Below are positions 26,895 to 36,002 of a DNA stretch of 64,000 nt, one piece after another. The notes under the pieces were generated by a model that saw only the letters and a list, made by a program, of their open reading frames with translations, was not told the origin of the DNA and made no database searches. The DNA comes from Caballeronia sp. dw_19 (GTDB taxonomy: Bacteria; Pseudomonadota; Gammaproteobacteria; Burkholderiales; Burkholderiaceae), in NCBI RefSeq assembly GCF_018449515.1, contig NZ_JAAVUQ010000004.1:186001-250000 (forward strand), in the 5' to 3' direction. The position numbers and the translations under genes were made by a program. Positions within the stretch are counted from its first letter, which is position 1. Each line of letters begins with the position of its first letter.

Positions 26895-27910
26895 TTTGTA
26901 CAACGTTCAACGAGCCCATTGGTTTTCGTTCGCACCGGGGGTGGATGAGGCCTGCTGGCGACCAGGGGTCAGGGGTGGTGCTTTCAGCGTTAGTGGTCTG
27001 CGAGAGTCGAATTTTCTCTTTATCACTATTAGCCACTGTGCGTGGCGGCACGTCATTTCTTTGTCCAAAGCGACAAAGAAACGAAGCAAAGAAAACGCTT
27101 TCAACCACGCTACCCTAAGTGTCCACAGCGTGCAGTTTTCATTCATAGGTGCCCCAAAAGCACGGTGCTCGCCAGAGCGGAGGATGTGTGAAACCCTCCT
27201 TCTCCGAACACGGATACCCACACGCTTCGCCACCAGTGATTGAACCTGCCCAAGGAGCACCCCGCGCTATCCGCGGACGACCTCCCGCCAAATTTGTATG
27301 CATGCCGAACCTCGTAGCCAACCCGCCAAGTAACAAGGCCCCAACAATGCGTAAGGCCGTAACCGACGAAAATAACCGCGTAAGCACGCGGTCAGCTCAC
27401 CAAAAACTGAAGCACTGAACACGCATCGAGCTGCTAGGCACCAAGCTGTGATCCACGAATATGGCCGTACGAACCAGGCTGCTAACCCATCACAAACCAC
27501 GGTCGGCGGTACGCGTGAGGCCGCGCGGGTTCCTTGGCAATGGTGCTTGCCCGAGAGCGTACGGGGCGAAGCGTGTTCATGTCAGGATTCGCGAGAAGGA
27601 GGGGTTCACACATCCTTCGCTCTGGCGAGCACCGTGCTTTTGGGGCACCTATGAATAGAAACTGCACGCTGTGGACACTTAGGGTAGCGTGGTTGAAAGC
27701 GTTTTCTTTGCTTCGTTTCTTTGTCGCTTTGGACAAAGAAATGACGTGCCGCCACGCACAGTGGCTAACAGTGATAAAGAGAAAATCCGACTCTCGCAGA
27801 CCACCACGGCCGAAAGCACCAACCCGGCATAGACCCCGACCGCAAACCCCAAACCCCAAACTTGGCACCGCCCCCTCCAACGACCAAAGCACCGCCCTAA
27901 GCCGCGCAGG
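26895..27910. repeat. ~1-kb composite element: two inverted hairpin arms around a spacer
   Basis: An A-type arm in reverse orientation (about 27365 down to 26925, ending in the complement of GTGCGAACGAAA) and a B-type arm in forward orientation (about 27500-27905) flank a ~150-bp spacer. Both arms contain the TTTCTTTGTC/GACAAAGAAA hairpin and the GCCAC/GTGGC hairpin. The heads differ: A has GCGGGGTGC-CCTTGGGCAGG, B has GGCAATGGTGCTTGCCCGAG. The same composite occurs in opposite overall orientation at 46925-48045. No ORF in it looks like a real protein. It ends 8 bp from the stop of the ArgE-like gene. Confidence 0.85.
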
Positions 27911-27917
27911 CAAGCAC

Positions 27918-29108
27918 CTAAGAGCGATCGGCCGGCAAAGCAGCGGGCAGGTTCATGGAAAGCTTGCCGAGAAAACTCAGGCATTTCGATAACTGGTCGA
28001 GTTCAACATACTCATCGGCTTTGTGTCCTTGTTCGATCGAACCTGGGCCACACACCACGGTTGGAATGCCGATCGATTGAAACAGCCCGCCTTCGGTACC
28101 AAACGCGAGCGTTCGCACGTCTTCCCGTTCAGCCGCGGCACACGCCAATTCCCGCAACCAGCTAGCAGCGGCCTGGTCGGAAAGCGCCGGATAGTCGACC
28201 AGTTGCTGCCAGTCGATACCACTGCCCGCAAACGTCTCGCGCATGGCGCCCACGATTTCGTTATCCGCATAACGGGTGATCGATTCCACGATAACGTCCG
28301 CGCTGTCACCGGGCAGATTGCGAATCTCGAACTCCACCTCGGCGTGATCCGGTATTACGTTCAACGCGATGCCGCCGTTCAGGCGTCCCGTATGAACCGT
28401 CGTGTAGGGAGGGTCAAAGTCGTGATCAAGCGCCGCGTGGGTGCGTAGGTCCCGTTGCGTGCGGCGCAGGAACGTCACCAGCTCCGCCGCAAAATCCACC
28501 GCGTTGACACCAAGGTGCGTCAATGCCGAATGCCCGGCCAGCCCTTTCACGCAGCATCGGTACGCCTTCTTGCCCTTGTGCGCGACCGCGACCTGCATGC
28601 TGGTCGGTTCTCCAATAATGCATGCCAGTGGCTTCACCGGCGCAGCCGCCAGTTCACGCAAGAGGCCGCGTACGCCCCGGCATCCAACCTCTTCGTCGTA
28701 ACTGAATGCGAGATGGATTGGCACCTCCCGACACGCTCGCACAAAATGCGGCACGCTCGCGAGCACAGCCGCAATAAACCCCTTCATGTCCGCCGTGCCA
28801 CGGCCAAACACACGATCGCTGCCACGCTTCATTTCGAACGGCGGAACGGTCCACGGCTGGCCATCGGCGGGAACTACATCGGTATGACCGGACAAGCAGA
28901 GTCCCGCCCGGTCCTTGGGACCAATGGTCGCGTAGAGATTCGCCTTGCGCCCGGTTTCATCGAATACAAGGGACGACTCCACATCGTGCCGCTTTAGGTA
29001 CTGCTGGATGAAATCGATCAACGCGAGATTCGATTCCGAACTGCGGGTATCGAATGCGATCAGGGAATCCAGCAGATCAAGCGTGCTATCCAGCAAGGCG
29101 TGCGTCAT
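27918..29108 (-). CDS. ArgE/DapE-family metallodeacylase (acetylornithine deacetylase-like)
   Basis: 396 residues, M20 family. Metal ligands: LCLSGHTDVVPADGQPW (His and Asp), VFGRGTADMKGF (bridging Asp), FSYDEEVGCRGVRG (Glu-Glu), CIIGEPTSMQVAVAHKGKK and, near the end, GSIEQGHKADEYVELDQ (His). The dimerisation domain lies at ~185-290. Classical ArgE removes acetyl from N-acetylornithine. Here it is the last gene of a five-gene catabolic operon 3 bp after a DUF1028 gene, so it more likely deacylates a pathway intermediate than serves arginine synthesis. Confidence 0.88.
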   Translation of the reverse strand: MTHALLDSTLDLLDSLIAFDTRSSESNLALIDFIQQYLKRHDVESSLVFDETGRKANLYATIGPKDRAGLCLSGHTDVVPADGQPWTVPPFEMKRGSDRVFGRGTADMKGFIAAVLASVPHFVRACREVPIHLAFSYDEEVGCRGVRGLLRELAAAPVKPLACIIGEPTSMQVAVAHKGKKAYRCCVKGLAGHSALTHLGVNAVDFAAELVTFLRRTQRDLRTHAALDHDFDPPYTTVHTGRLNGGIALNVIPDHAEVEFEIRNLPGDSADVIVESITRYADNEIVGAMRETFAGSGIDWQQLVDYPALSDQAAASWLRELACAAAEREDVRTLAFGTEGGLFQSIGIPTVVCGPGSIEQGHKADEYVELDQLSKCLSFLGKLSMNLPAALPADRS

Positions 29109-29111
29109 GAG

Positions 29112-29783
29112 CTAAAGGTCTCCGGGTACGCCATACGACGGCGCTTGCTCGGGGCGTTTCGCGCGCGTCGCATAGTCGTTCATTTGCGGTTCGTAGCGCT
29201 GCCAGAGCGCGCGCAAGTCGGCGATGGGTTCATCGGACCAGTCCACCCGCAACTCCGCAAGCGGCCAGACGTCCCGCCCGTATACGCAAAATCCCGCTGA
29301 ATGCACGGGTCCCGCCTCACCGCCCGCCGCCGCGCCCGCTTCCAGCGAGAAGATCAACCGCTCGGCAAGCGAGCTTGCATGAGACGCTTCGAAGGCTTCG
29401 ACCATGGCGGCCGGGATACCATCGTGTGCAAGCAGATTCCCCGCCGCGATGCAGTCGCGCCCCGCCTTCGTCGCGATAATGCCGAGCCCTTTTGCCCCGG
29501 TCACCGCGTCTCGCGAACCGTCTGCATCCAGTACCGCGAGCTGTCGCCACTCGGCGTAGGGCCGTGCGTCCTGCAACTGCCGCAAGGTGCTCTGCGCACC
29601 GAATCCCTGCGCCAGCAAATTCAGGCCAAGCACGCCAAGACGCGGATCGGTCACGTTCTGGCTCAGCACCACGCCGTGCGGGCTGGCCCACAAGCAACGG
29701 CTGGGGACCGCAATGCTCGAACTGCACACAATGCCGCCGACCATGCCTGTACGTTCGCATCGACCAGCCAGTGAAAAGGTCAT
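29112..29783 (-). CDS. DUF1028 (Ntn-hydrolase-like) protein
   Basis: 223 residues. MTFSLAGRCERTGMVGGIVC, then SSIAVPSRCLWASPHGVVLS and QNVTDPRLGVLGLNLL, is the standard DUF1028 start (TFSIVA.D..TG..GVAV.S...AVG). GRDCIAAGNLL and DAVTGAKGLGIIAT-like blocks follow. The fold resembles Ntn hydrolases; the reaction is unknown, but the genes frequently sit beside RidA proteins and amidohydrolases, as here. Spacing to neighbours is 13 bp (RidA) and 3 bp (ArgE-like), so it is co-transcribed. Confidence 0.85.
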   Translation of the reverse strand: MTFSLAGRCERTGMVGGIVCSSSIAVPSRCLWASPHGVVLSQNVTDPRLGVLGLNLLAQGFGAQSTLRQLQDARPYAEWRQLAVLDADGSRDAVTGAKGLGIIATKAGRDCIAAGNLLAHDGIPAAMVEAFEASHASSLAERLIFSLEAGAAAGGEAGPVHSAGFCVYGRDVWPLAELRVDWSDEPIADLRALWQRYEPQMNDYATRAKRPEQAPSYGVPGDL

Positions 29784-29796
29784 GAGAAGACTCCGT

Positions 29797-30210
29797 TCAA
29801 CTATTCGGAATGACGGCGATCACGTCGATCTCCACCAGCCACTCGGGCCGCGCGAGCGCTGAAATCACGAGCCCGGTAGAGACCGGATACACGCCCTTCA
29901 ACCACTTTCCCACCACCGTATAGACTGCCTCGCGATAACGGATATCGACGAGATAGATCGTGATCTTGCAGATATCCTCGAGCTTGCTGCCAGCTTCGTC
30001 CAGCAGCATCGCAATGTTCGCCATGGCTTTTTCGGCCTGCGCGGCGATGTCGCCTACACCCACCGATTCGCGCGTATCCAGGTCCTGGCCAATCTGGCCG
30101 CGCAGGTAAACCGTGCCGTTCGCGACCACCGCCTGGCACAGGTCATTGTCCAGTTTCTGCTCGGGGTAGGTCTCGCGCGTATTGAATTTGCGGATACGGG
30201 TATGGCTCAT
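29797..30210 (-). CDS. RidA/YjgF-family enamine-imine deaminase
   Basis: 137 residues from ATG 30208-30210; a GTG two codons earlier is also in frame. VVANGTVYLRGQIGQDLDTR, then DIAAQAEKAMANIAMLLDEA and GSKLEDICKITIYLVDIRYR, follow the RidA pattern. RidA proteins hydrolyse reactive enamines/imines; subfamilies act as aminoacrylate or aminomuconate deaminases. The typical catalytic Arg of RidA (near RxQ) is not obvious, which fits a Rid subfamily other than the housekeeping one. It lies 7 bp after the HpaB-type oxygenase gene. Confidence 0.88.
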   Translation of the reverse strand: MSHTRIRKFNTRETYPEQKLDNDLCQAVVANGTVYLRGQIGQDLDTRESVGVGDIAAQAEKAMANIAMLLDEAGSKLEDICKITIYLVDIRYREAVYTVVGKWLKGVYPVSTGLVISALARPEWLVEIDVIAVIPNS

Positions 30211-30217
30211 GGACACC

Positions 30218-31702
30218 TCACACTACGCGCTTGAGCCGAGGCTCTGCGCTGGATTGAACAACACGGTCCGACAGATTCGCAGCCTTCTTCACGTAGCCGA
30301 GCGTACTGTCGAAATCGAAATTGCGGAACACGGCGCCCAGATGCGCGAACGGCGGCGACTGGGCAAACAACTGGAACGTCAGCCGATGTCCGGCGTAGTC
30401 GGAATTCAGCAAGTCGCGGGCGAATGCAAGCAGCTTGCGGCGGTCGTCGGAGACCCAGTTTTCATTGACGGTGTAATACTTGTCGAGCCAGTCGCTGATC
30501 TCGGGATTCGCAAATGAGGCCGCGTCCGGCGTCACGCAAATCTGGCCGCCGCACAACTCGCGGGCAAGATGCATCATCTCGTGAAGCCGCGAACATGCTT
30601 GCACGCGCCCTGTATAAAGCAGCGACTGGTTGGGCATCATCAGCCCCGCAGGACTACGCTCGCCGCATGCAATAGACGCAGTCAAATGCGCATTGATAGT
30701 CTCTCTGTACACCGCGAGGGTCGACAGTTTTTCCTGCACGGCCTGCTGCTTTTCGAGCCCGGTCTGACGCGCATTGAACAGCGCCGTGCCGATCATCAGG
30801 TCGGCCAGACGCAGGTTGCGCTGGACGAACGCAAACGCGCTATAGCGATGCAGCGTGGCGCGAATGAACGTGGCCGCCTTCGTGTGCTGATAAAACAGCA
30901 CGTCCTCCCACGGGATCAGGACGTTGTCGAAGATCAGCAATGTATCGATTTCATCGCAGCGGTTGGAGAGCGGATAGTCCTCCGGATTCGCGCGGCCCGC
31001 GAAGCCCGTACGGCAGATGAACTTGAGCCCCGGCGCAGACATGTTGACGATGAAACCAACCGCATAGTCGGACAGTTTCGCATCACCCCAGTTGGCGATG
31101 GTCGGCTTGACGAAGGCCTGGTTCGCATACGCGGCGGCCGTTTCATACTTGGCGCCGCGCACCACGATGCCGGCATCGGTTTCTTTCACCACATGCAACA
31201 GCATGTCGGGGTCCTGCTCCTGAGGCGGCTTCGAACGATCGCCCTTCGGGTCCGTGTTCGCGGACACATGGAACGGGTCCTCGTGCAGCGTCCGATGAAT
31301 GTGGCGCTCAATATTTTCCGCAAAACGCGGGTCCACTTCGTTGAGCACATCCTTGCCGTCATACAGCGACCACATCTCGCCGATGGTTTCATCGCCCACC
31401 CGCGTTGCAATACCTCCCACGTCGTCGAGCACGGTATCCACCGCCAGCCGCTTGTCGTGCCAGTCCTGCTGCGTGTACGGCAGCTTCAGGCCGATGGCGT
31501 TGCGCTCACCGGTGGTTTCTTCGACATAGCTCATGACGCCCTGCGTCGCTTTCTCGTTCGCCATGTCATAGATACGCGCACGGATATCGACGATAGGCTT
31601 GAACATGGGGTGCGTGGTCACGTCGTTCACGCGTTCGCCGTTGATCCAGACTTGCCGTCCGTCACGAATGGAATCGCGATACTGCTCGCCGGTTCTGATC
31701 AT
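30218..31702 (-). CDS. HpaB/PvcC-type FADH2-dependent monooxygenase, large subunit
   Basis: 494 residues, usual length for the family. MIRTGEQYRDSIRDGRQVWI with NGERV is the hallmark start of 4-hydroxyphenylacetate 3-hydroxylase family proteins. Further blocks: DPDMLLHVVKETDAGIVVRG (acyl-CoA-dehydrogenase-like middle), FDNVLIPWEDVLFYQ and MMHLARELCGGQICVTPD. These enzymes ortho-hydroxylate phenols or N-heteroaromatics with FADH2 from a separate reductase, here the gene immediately upstream. The next genes (RidA, DUF1028, ArgE-like) are tightly packed, so the product probably goes through deamination and deacylation. Substrate unknown. Confidence 0.9.
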   Translation of the reverse strand: MIRTGEQYRDSIRDGRQVWINGERVNDVTTHPMFKPIVDIRARIYDMANEKATQGVMSYVEETTGERNAIGLKLPYTQQDWHDKRLAVDTVLDDVGGIATRVGDETIGEMWSLYDGKDVLNEVDPRFAENIERHIHRTLHEDPFHVSANTDPKGDRSKPPQEQDPDMLLHVVKETDAGIVVRGAKYETAAAYANQAFVKPTIANWGDAKLSDYAVGFIVNMSAPGLKFICRTGFAGRANPEDYPLSNRCDEIDTLLIFDNVLIPWEDVLFYQHTKAATFIRATLHRYSAFAFVQRNLRLADLMIGTALFNARQTGLEKQQAVQEKLSTLAVYRETINAHLTASIACGERSPAGLMMPNQSLLYTGRVQACSRLHEMMHLARELCGGQICVTPDAASFANPEISDWLDKYYTVNENWVSDDRRKLLAFARDLLNSDYAGHRLTFQLFAQSPPFAHLGAVFRNFDFDSTLGYVKKAANLSDRVVQSSAEPRLKRVV

Positions 31703-31783
31703 TTACTGTGCCTCGGTCCGTTGGGAATGTCGTTCGGAAATGGGTGCATGCCGGCCTGTCTGGATCGTCTAGAACGGAATCGT

Positions 31784-32326
31784 TTAAAACGCCAGGAACT
31801 GGCCGTAGTCGCGCTTGCAGTAGAGCAAGGGCATGTGCGTCACCGGCGCGCGGGTGACAGCCGCCACTTCGCCGAAAAACACCGTGTGCGTGCCAATCAC
31901 CTGCTGCGCCACCACGCGGCATTCAAGCGCGGCCACCGCGCCGTCGATAAGCGGCACACCCAGCGTGCCGGCCGTATTCGTGCAACAGGAAAAGTCGAAG
32001 GGCTTGGCCGTCGACGAGCGCCCGGCGAACGTATCCGCTATACCGCGTTGCGCTACGTTCAGCAGGTTCACCGCGAACACGCCGTTGGCCGCTACCGCCG
32101 CATTCGCCGGGCTGCGCGTGTTGATGCAGACCAGCAGCGTGGGCGGATCTGCGCACACTGAACTGCAGGCGCTGACCGTGACGCCGAAGCGCTGGTCGCC
32201 GCTGCCGGTCGTCACCACGTGAACCGAGGTGGAGTTCGACGCCATGGAATCCAGGAACGCAGCGCGCAAGGCGTCTACGTCCCTGACCTTGCCTTCACCT
32301 TCCGTTGAACTGTTGTCTCGTTGCAT
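31784..32326 (-). CDS. HpaC-type NAD(P)H:flavin reductase
   Basis: 180 residues of the flavin-reductase-like FMN-binding fold. VHVVTTGSGDQRFGVTVSAC, then SSVCADPPTLLVCINTRSPA, then NGVFAVNLLNVAQRGIADTF give the G-x-T-x-S-A and PP-x-L-L-V-C motifs. GTHTVFFGEVAAV and LLYCKRDYGQF close the domain. It supplies reduced flavin to the HpaB-type oxygenase 81 bp downstream. First gene of the minus-strand operon that runs to the ArgE-like gene. Divergent from the LysR gene at 32484. Confidence 0.88.
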   Translation of the reverse strand: MQRDNSSTEGEGKVRDVDALRAAFLDSMASNSTSVHVVTTGSGDQRFGVTVSACSSVCADPPTLLVCINTRSPANAAVAANGVFAVNLLNVAQRGIADTFAGRSSTAKPFDFSCCTNTAGTLGVPLIDGAVAALECRVVAQQVIGTHTVFFGEVAAVTRAPVTHMPLLYCKRDYGQFLAF

Positions 32327-32415
32327 GTCGTCCCCCTCGCGTGTCCGCTAGCCTTTCGCAAAATCTACGCTCGGGCGACGCATCCGAAAAACATATTTCA
32401 AAAATGCAAATCATC

Positions 32416-32433
32416 GCTTTTGCCTATGCAAGC
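32416..32433. promoter_or_regulatory. Candidate LysR binding dyad
   Basis: GCTTTTGCCTATGCAAGC contains TTGC-N4-GCAA inside an imperfect dyad, in the 157-bp gap between the divergent flavin reductase and LysR genes. Size and place fit a LysR-type recognition site. Confidence 0.35.
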
Positions 32434-32483
32434 CCATTTATGTCCACGCACAATAAGCGCTAGAAAAGACCACGGGGCGGATC

Positions 32484-33407
32484 ATGGAACCTGCGCAATT
32501 ACGCTATTCGCTGCGTCAACTGAGGTACTTCGTCGTCACGGCGGAAGTCTTGTCGTTCACGGCCGCGGCCAAGCTGCTGCATATCTCGCAGCCGTCCATC
32601 TCCACCGCGCTGGCGGACCTGGAGGTGTCGTTCGGGGTCCAGCTTTTTATTCGTCATCACGCGAGCGGGTTATCCCTGACGCAGGCGGGCCGGGACATGC
32701 TCGGGCGCGCACGCGACCTGCTCAAGAACGCGGAGGAGCTGCAGACGGCCGCCAAGGAAATGGACGGCGGCATGTCCGGCGCCATCACGCTCGGCTGCCT
32801 CGTCTCGCTCGCACCGCCGCTCATGCCCGCGATGATGAGCCGCTTCCTCGCCGATCACGCGGGCATTGCGTTCCGTACGCTCGAAGCACATCAGGAGGAT
32901 TTGCTGCGGGGCCTGCACGATGGTTCCCTGGATATAGCGCTTACTTACAACCTCGACCTGACCGACGACATCGCGTTCACGCCGCTGCTGTCATTGCCGC
33001 CCTATGTGATCCTGCCCCGGACACATAGGCTGGCACGCGCGCGCAGCGTCGCGCTGGCCGACCTGCGCGACGAGCCTTACGTCATGCTCGACCTGCCGCA
33101 CAGCCGCGAATACTTCGCCGGACTCTTCGACGCCGTCGGTGACCGGCCGATTGCGGCGTTCAAGTCGTCACAGCCTGAAGTTGTCCGCGGCATGGTGGCG
33201 AACGGCCTGGGCTACAGCATCCTCAACTTCCCGCTCAAATCAAGCCGCACCGTGGATGGCGAAGACTTCGTGATCAAGCAGTTCAAGGACGAAGTGAACG
33301 CGACCACGCTGGGTATCGCCCAATCCAGAAGCATGAAACTCCGGCAAGTCGTCCAGCATTTCGCTGCGTTCTGCGAAGCGGAAATCAAGCGCCAGCATGG
33401 CAGCTGA
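32484..33407 (+). CDS. LysR-family regulator of the catabolic cluster
   Basis: 307 residues. HTH: YSLRQLRYFVVTAEVLSFTA, AAKLLHISQPSISTALADLE and FGVQLFIRHHASGLSLTQAG. The effector domain begins GAITLGCLVSLAPPLMPAMM. It belongs to the CbbR/CynR-like group that regulates catabolic operons. It sits between the two halves of the cluster and divergent from the flavin reductase, so it is the obvious candidate to control both. The inducer is presumably the transported substrate or an intermediate. Confidence 0.9.
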   Translation: MEPAQLRYSLRQLRYFVVTAEVLSFTAAAKLLHISQPSISTALADLEVSFGVQLFIRHHASGLSLTQAGRDMLGRARDLLKNAEELQTAAKEMDGGMSGAITLGCLVSLAPPLMPAMMSRFLADHAGIAFRTLEAHQEDLLRGLHDGSLDIALTYNLDLTDDIAFTPLLSLPPYVILPRTHRLARARSVALADLRDEPYVMLDLPHSREYFAGLFDAVGDRPIAAFKSSQPEVVRGMVANGLGYSILNFPLKSSRTVDGEDFVIKQFKDEVNATTLGIAQSRSMKLRQVVQHFAAFCEAEIKRQHGS

Positions 33408-33605
33408 ATGGACGGAAATGCACGGGTAGGCACGGATTGAAGAAACCCGGCTAGATAGGAAAAAGCTTGGTTCTACATGCAAAAACAATATTTTGGCTGG
33501 TAATTTGACTTGATAGATTGATGTCCATGCAGCGAGCAACCCGTAGCCACGATTGAACGGGTTGCCACATTCACTGAATGGTCACTGAATGGGAAAGGAG
33601 GCGCG

Positions 33606-34772
33606 ATGGGTTCTGCAACGGCATCCTCGATGACAACGTCGAACACATCCGGCGCTGGCCTGGACATCGTCCGCCAGTTGCAGGCCAACTGCGAACGCCC
33701 GTTCAGCGATGCACGCTCAATGCCGCCCGCGGTCTACACCTCGCCTGATTTCCTGGCGCTGGAACAAGAACGTATTTTTCGTCGTGAATGGCTGTGTGTC
33801 GGCCGGGCGAGTGCGCTTGGCGGAGCGGGCGACTATCTCACGGCCGATATCGACGGTCAGCCGATCGTCGTCCTGCGCGACGAGCACCTGGAGTTGAAGG
33901 CGTTTTCCAACGTGTGCCTGCATAGGATGTCAGTGCTGCTCGAAGGGCGCGGCAACACCCGGCGCATCGTATGTCCGTACCACGCGTGGAACTACACGCT
34001 CGATGGCAAGCTCCACGGCGCCCCCATGATGGAGCGCCAAAGCGGATTTTGTAAGGAAAACTACCTATTGCCCGCAGTGCGGTGCGAAGCCTGGCAAGGC
34101 TGGATCTACGTCACGCTCGACGCGAATGCACAGCCGGTCGCAGAGAAACTTGCCGGCCTCACGGATCTGATCGCCGACTACGGTATGGCCGATTACAAGG
34201 AAACATTCTACGAAGAGCACGTCTGGCATACGAACTGGAAAATCCTGGCCGAAAACTTCATGGAGAGTTATCACCTGCCCATGCTGCATCGGGCAACGGT
34301 CGGGCCGCATTCGCGTCTGGACGAGATGGAATGCCCACCCGGCAGTGATGCGTTCAATTACCACTGGATCACCAAGGAAGCGTCGCTGCCCATCGGCCAG
34401 GCGCATCCGGATAACCAGCGCCTTCAAGGCCATTGGCGCAAAACGACCGCGCTGCTCGCGATCTACCCGACTCATCTTGTCACGCTGACGCCGGGTTATT
34501 TCTGGTACCTCGTGCTGCAGCCGCTGGGAACGGGCCGCGTTCATATTCGCTTCGGCGGCGGGCTGGCGCCTGAGTTCATCGCGGATCCGTTGGCTGGGCA
34601 ATACATGGCATCGCTGAAAGAGTTGCTGGACGCAGTCAACGAGGAAGACCGGCGAGGCGTGCAAGCCGTGTTCCGTGGCGTGCAGGCGCCGCTTGCAAAA
34701 CCCGGCCATCTCAGTCACCTCGAACGGCCGAACTACGACTTCGCGCGTTATCTCGCGCAGCAGCTTGCCTGA
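33606..34772 (+). CDS. Rieske non-haem iron oxygenase, alpha subunit
   Basis: 388 residues. The Rieske 2Fe-2S site is NVCLHRMSVLLEGRG followed by IVCPYHAWNYTLDGKLHGAP (C-x-H ... C-x2-H). The mononuclear iron site is ILAENFMESYHLPMLHRATV with two His; the third ligand lies near the C-terminus (LLDAVNEEDRRGVQAV region). The pattern is closest to the demethylase/choline-monooxygenase/GbcA branch rather than to ring dioxygenases, and no beta subunit follows. No reductase gene is adjacent, so electrons must come from elsewhere. AAGGAGG precedes the ATG. First gene of a plus-strand operon with an ABC importer; it may oxidise or N-demethylate the imported compound. Confidence 0.9.
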   Translation: MGSATASSMTTSNTSGAGLDIVRQLQANCERPFSDARSMPPAVYTSPDFLALEQERIFRREWLCVGRASALGGAGDYLTADIDGQPIVVLRDEHLELKAFSNVCLHRMSVLLEGRGNTRRIVCPYHAWNYTLDGKLHGAPMMERQSGFCKENYLLPAVRCEAWQGWIYVTLDANAQPVAEKLAGLTDLIADYGMADYKETFYEEHVWHTNWKILAENFMESYHLPMLHRATVGPHSRLDEMECPPGSDAFNYHWITKEASLPIGQAHPDNQRLQGHWRKTTALLAIYPTHLVTLTPGYFWYLVLQPLGTGRVHIRFGGGLAPEFIADPLAGQYMASLKELLDAVNEEDRRGVQAVFRGVQAPLAKPGHLSHLERPNYDFARYLAQQLA

Positions 34773-34843
34773 CGCACGAAGCACGAAGCACGCTGCAAGA
34801 CATGCAACGCAACACCGATCTGAAACCCGGAGCCCAGGACACG

Positions 34844-36001
34844 ATGTCAACCCACTCCTTCATCTCCTTCGCGGGCGTGAGCAAGACGTATGACGGCGTT
34901 CATTACGTCGTGGAGGGACTCGATCTCGACGTAGCGAAAGGCGAATTCGTCTCGCTGCTCGGACCGTCCGGTTCTGGAAAGACGACCACGTTAATGATGC
35001 TTGCCGGTTTCGAATCGGCAACTCAGGGAGAGATCCGCCTGAATGGAAAACGCCTCGACGATAAACCGCCACATCAGCGCGACATCGGCATGGTGTTTCA
35101 GAACTACGCGCTCTTCCCGCACCTCACGATCGAGCAGAACATTGCGTTTCCGTTATCGGTACGAGGCATTGGCAAGGCAGAACAAAAGGCGCGCGTGAAA
35201 CGGGCGCTGGAGATGGTCGAGTTGCCGCAACTGGCTTCCCGCCGGCCGTCGCAGTTGTCCGGCGGACAGCAGCAGCGTGTCGCCCTCGCCCGCGCGCTCG
35301 TGTTCGAGCCGAGCGTGGTGCTCATGGACGAACCCCTGGGCGCACTGGACAAGCGGCTGCGCGAAACCATGCAATACGAAATCATGCGGCTGCATCGCGA
35401 GTTGGGATTGACGGTGGTGTATGTGACGCATGACCAGGCGGAAGCGTTGACCATGTCAGACCGGGTAGCCGTGTTCTCCGATGGCCGCATCCAGCAGGCA
35501 GCGACCCCTACGGAACTCTATGAAAACGCGCACAACGCGTTCGTGGCGAATTTTGTTGGCGAGAACAACGGCTTGACGGGCCGGGTGCTCGAACAGGACA
35601 CAAGCTGGGCGACGCTGGAACTGCCGGGTGGCACGGTCATTCGCGGCCGCTGCGGGCGGGGTCTACGGAACGGCGAGGAAGCGATGCTGGCGCTGCGCCC
35701 GGAGCGCGCGCACATAGCGTCTGCTGACGCTGCGCAGAACGCCGCGGACACCAACCTGGTGAGCGCGCGCGTGGAAGAACTCGTGTATTGCGGCGATCAC
35801 CACCGCGTTCACTTGAAACTCGGGGAGCTTGGTCATGGCGACAGCATCATCGTCAAAGTCCCGAATACGCAGCACCACGATCTTCCGTCACTCGGCAGTG
35901 CAACCGCCGTGGCATGGCGCCACGACGACTGCAAGATCCTCGCAACGGCCGCTACTATTACCCGCGGCCCTGCTCCGTCCTTCACCGCAGGAGTCCACTG
36001 A
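34844..36001 (+). CDS. PotA-type ABC transporter ATP-binding protein
   Basis: 385 residues from ATG 34844, which has GGAG upstream; an in-frame ATG at 34802 is also possible. Walker A LLGPSGSGKTTTLMML, Q-loop MVFQNYALFPHLT, signature SQLSGGQQQRVALARAL, Walker B VVLMDEPLGALDKRLRE and switch His YVTHDQAEALTMSDR are all intact. A C-terminal TOBE domain starts at ~residue 280. The PotA/FbpC-type import subfamily serves polyamines, betaines and opines. The next gene, the binding protein, starts one base after the stop. Confidence 0.92.
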   Translation: MSTHSFISFAGVSKTYDGVHYVVEGLDLDVAKGEFVSLLGPSGSGKTTTLMMLAGFESATQGEIRLNGKRLDDKPPHQRDIGMVFQNYALFPHLTIEQNIAFPLSVRGIGKAEQKARVKRALEMVELPQLASRRPSQLSGGQQQRVALARALVFEPSVVLMDEPLGALDKRLRETMQYEIMRLHRELGLTVVYVTHDQAEALTMSDRVAVFSDGRIQQAATPTELYENAHNAFVANFVGENNGLTGRVLEQDTSWATLELPGGTVIRGRCGRGLRNGEEAMLALRPERAHIASADAAQNAADTNLVSARVEELVYCGDHHRVHLKLGELGHGDSIIVKVPNTQHHDLPSLGSATAVAWRHDDCKILATAATITRGPAPSFTAGVH

Positions 36002-36002
36002 C

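Noticed and set aside
30569..32161. A 530-codon plus-strand open frame
   Set aside because: It is antisense to the HpaB and HpaC-type genes, is rich in Arg/His/Gln and lacks any family motif: a high-GC shadow frame.
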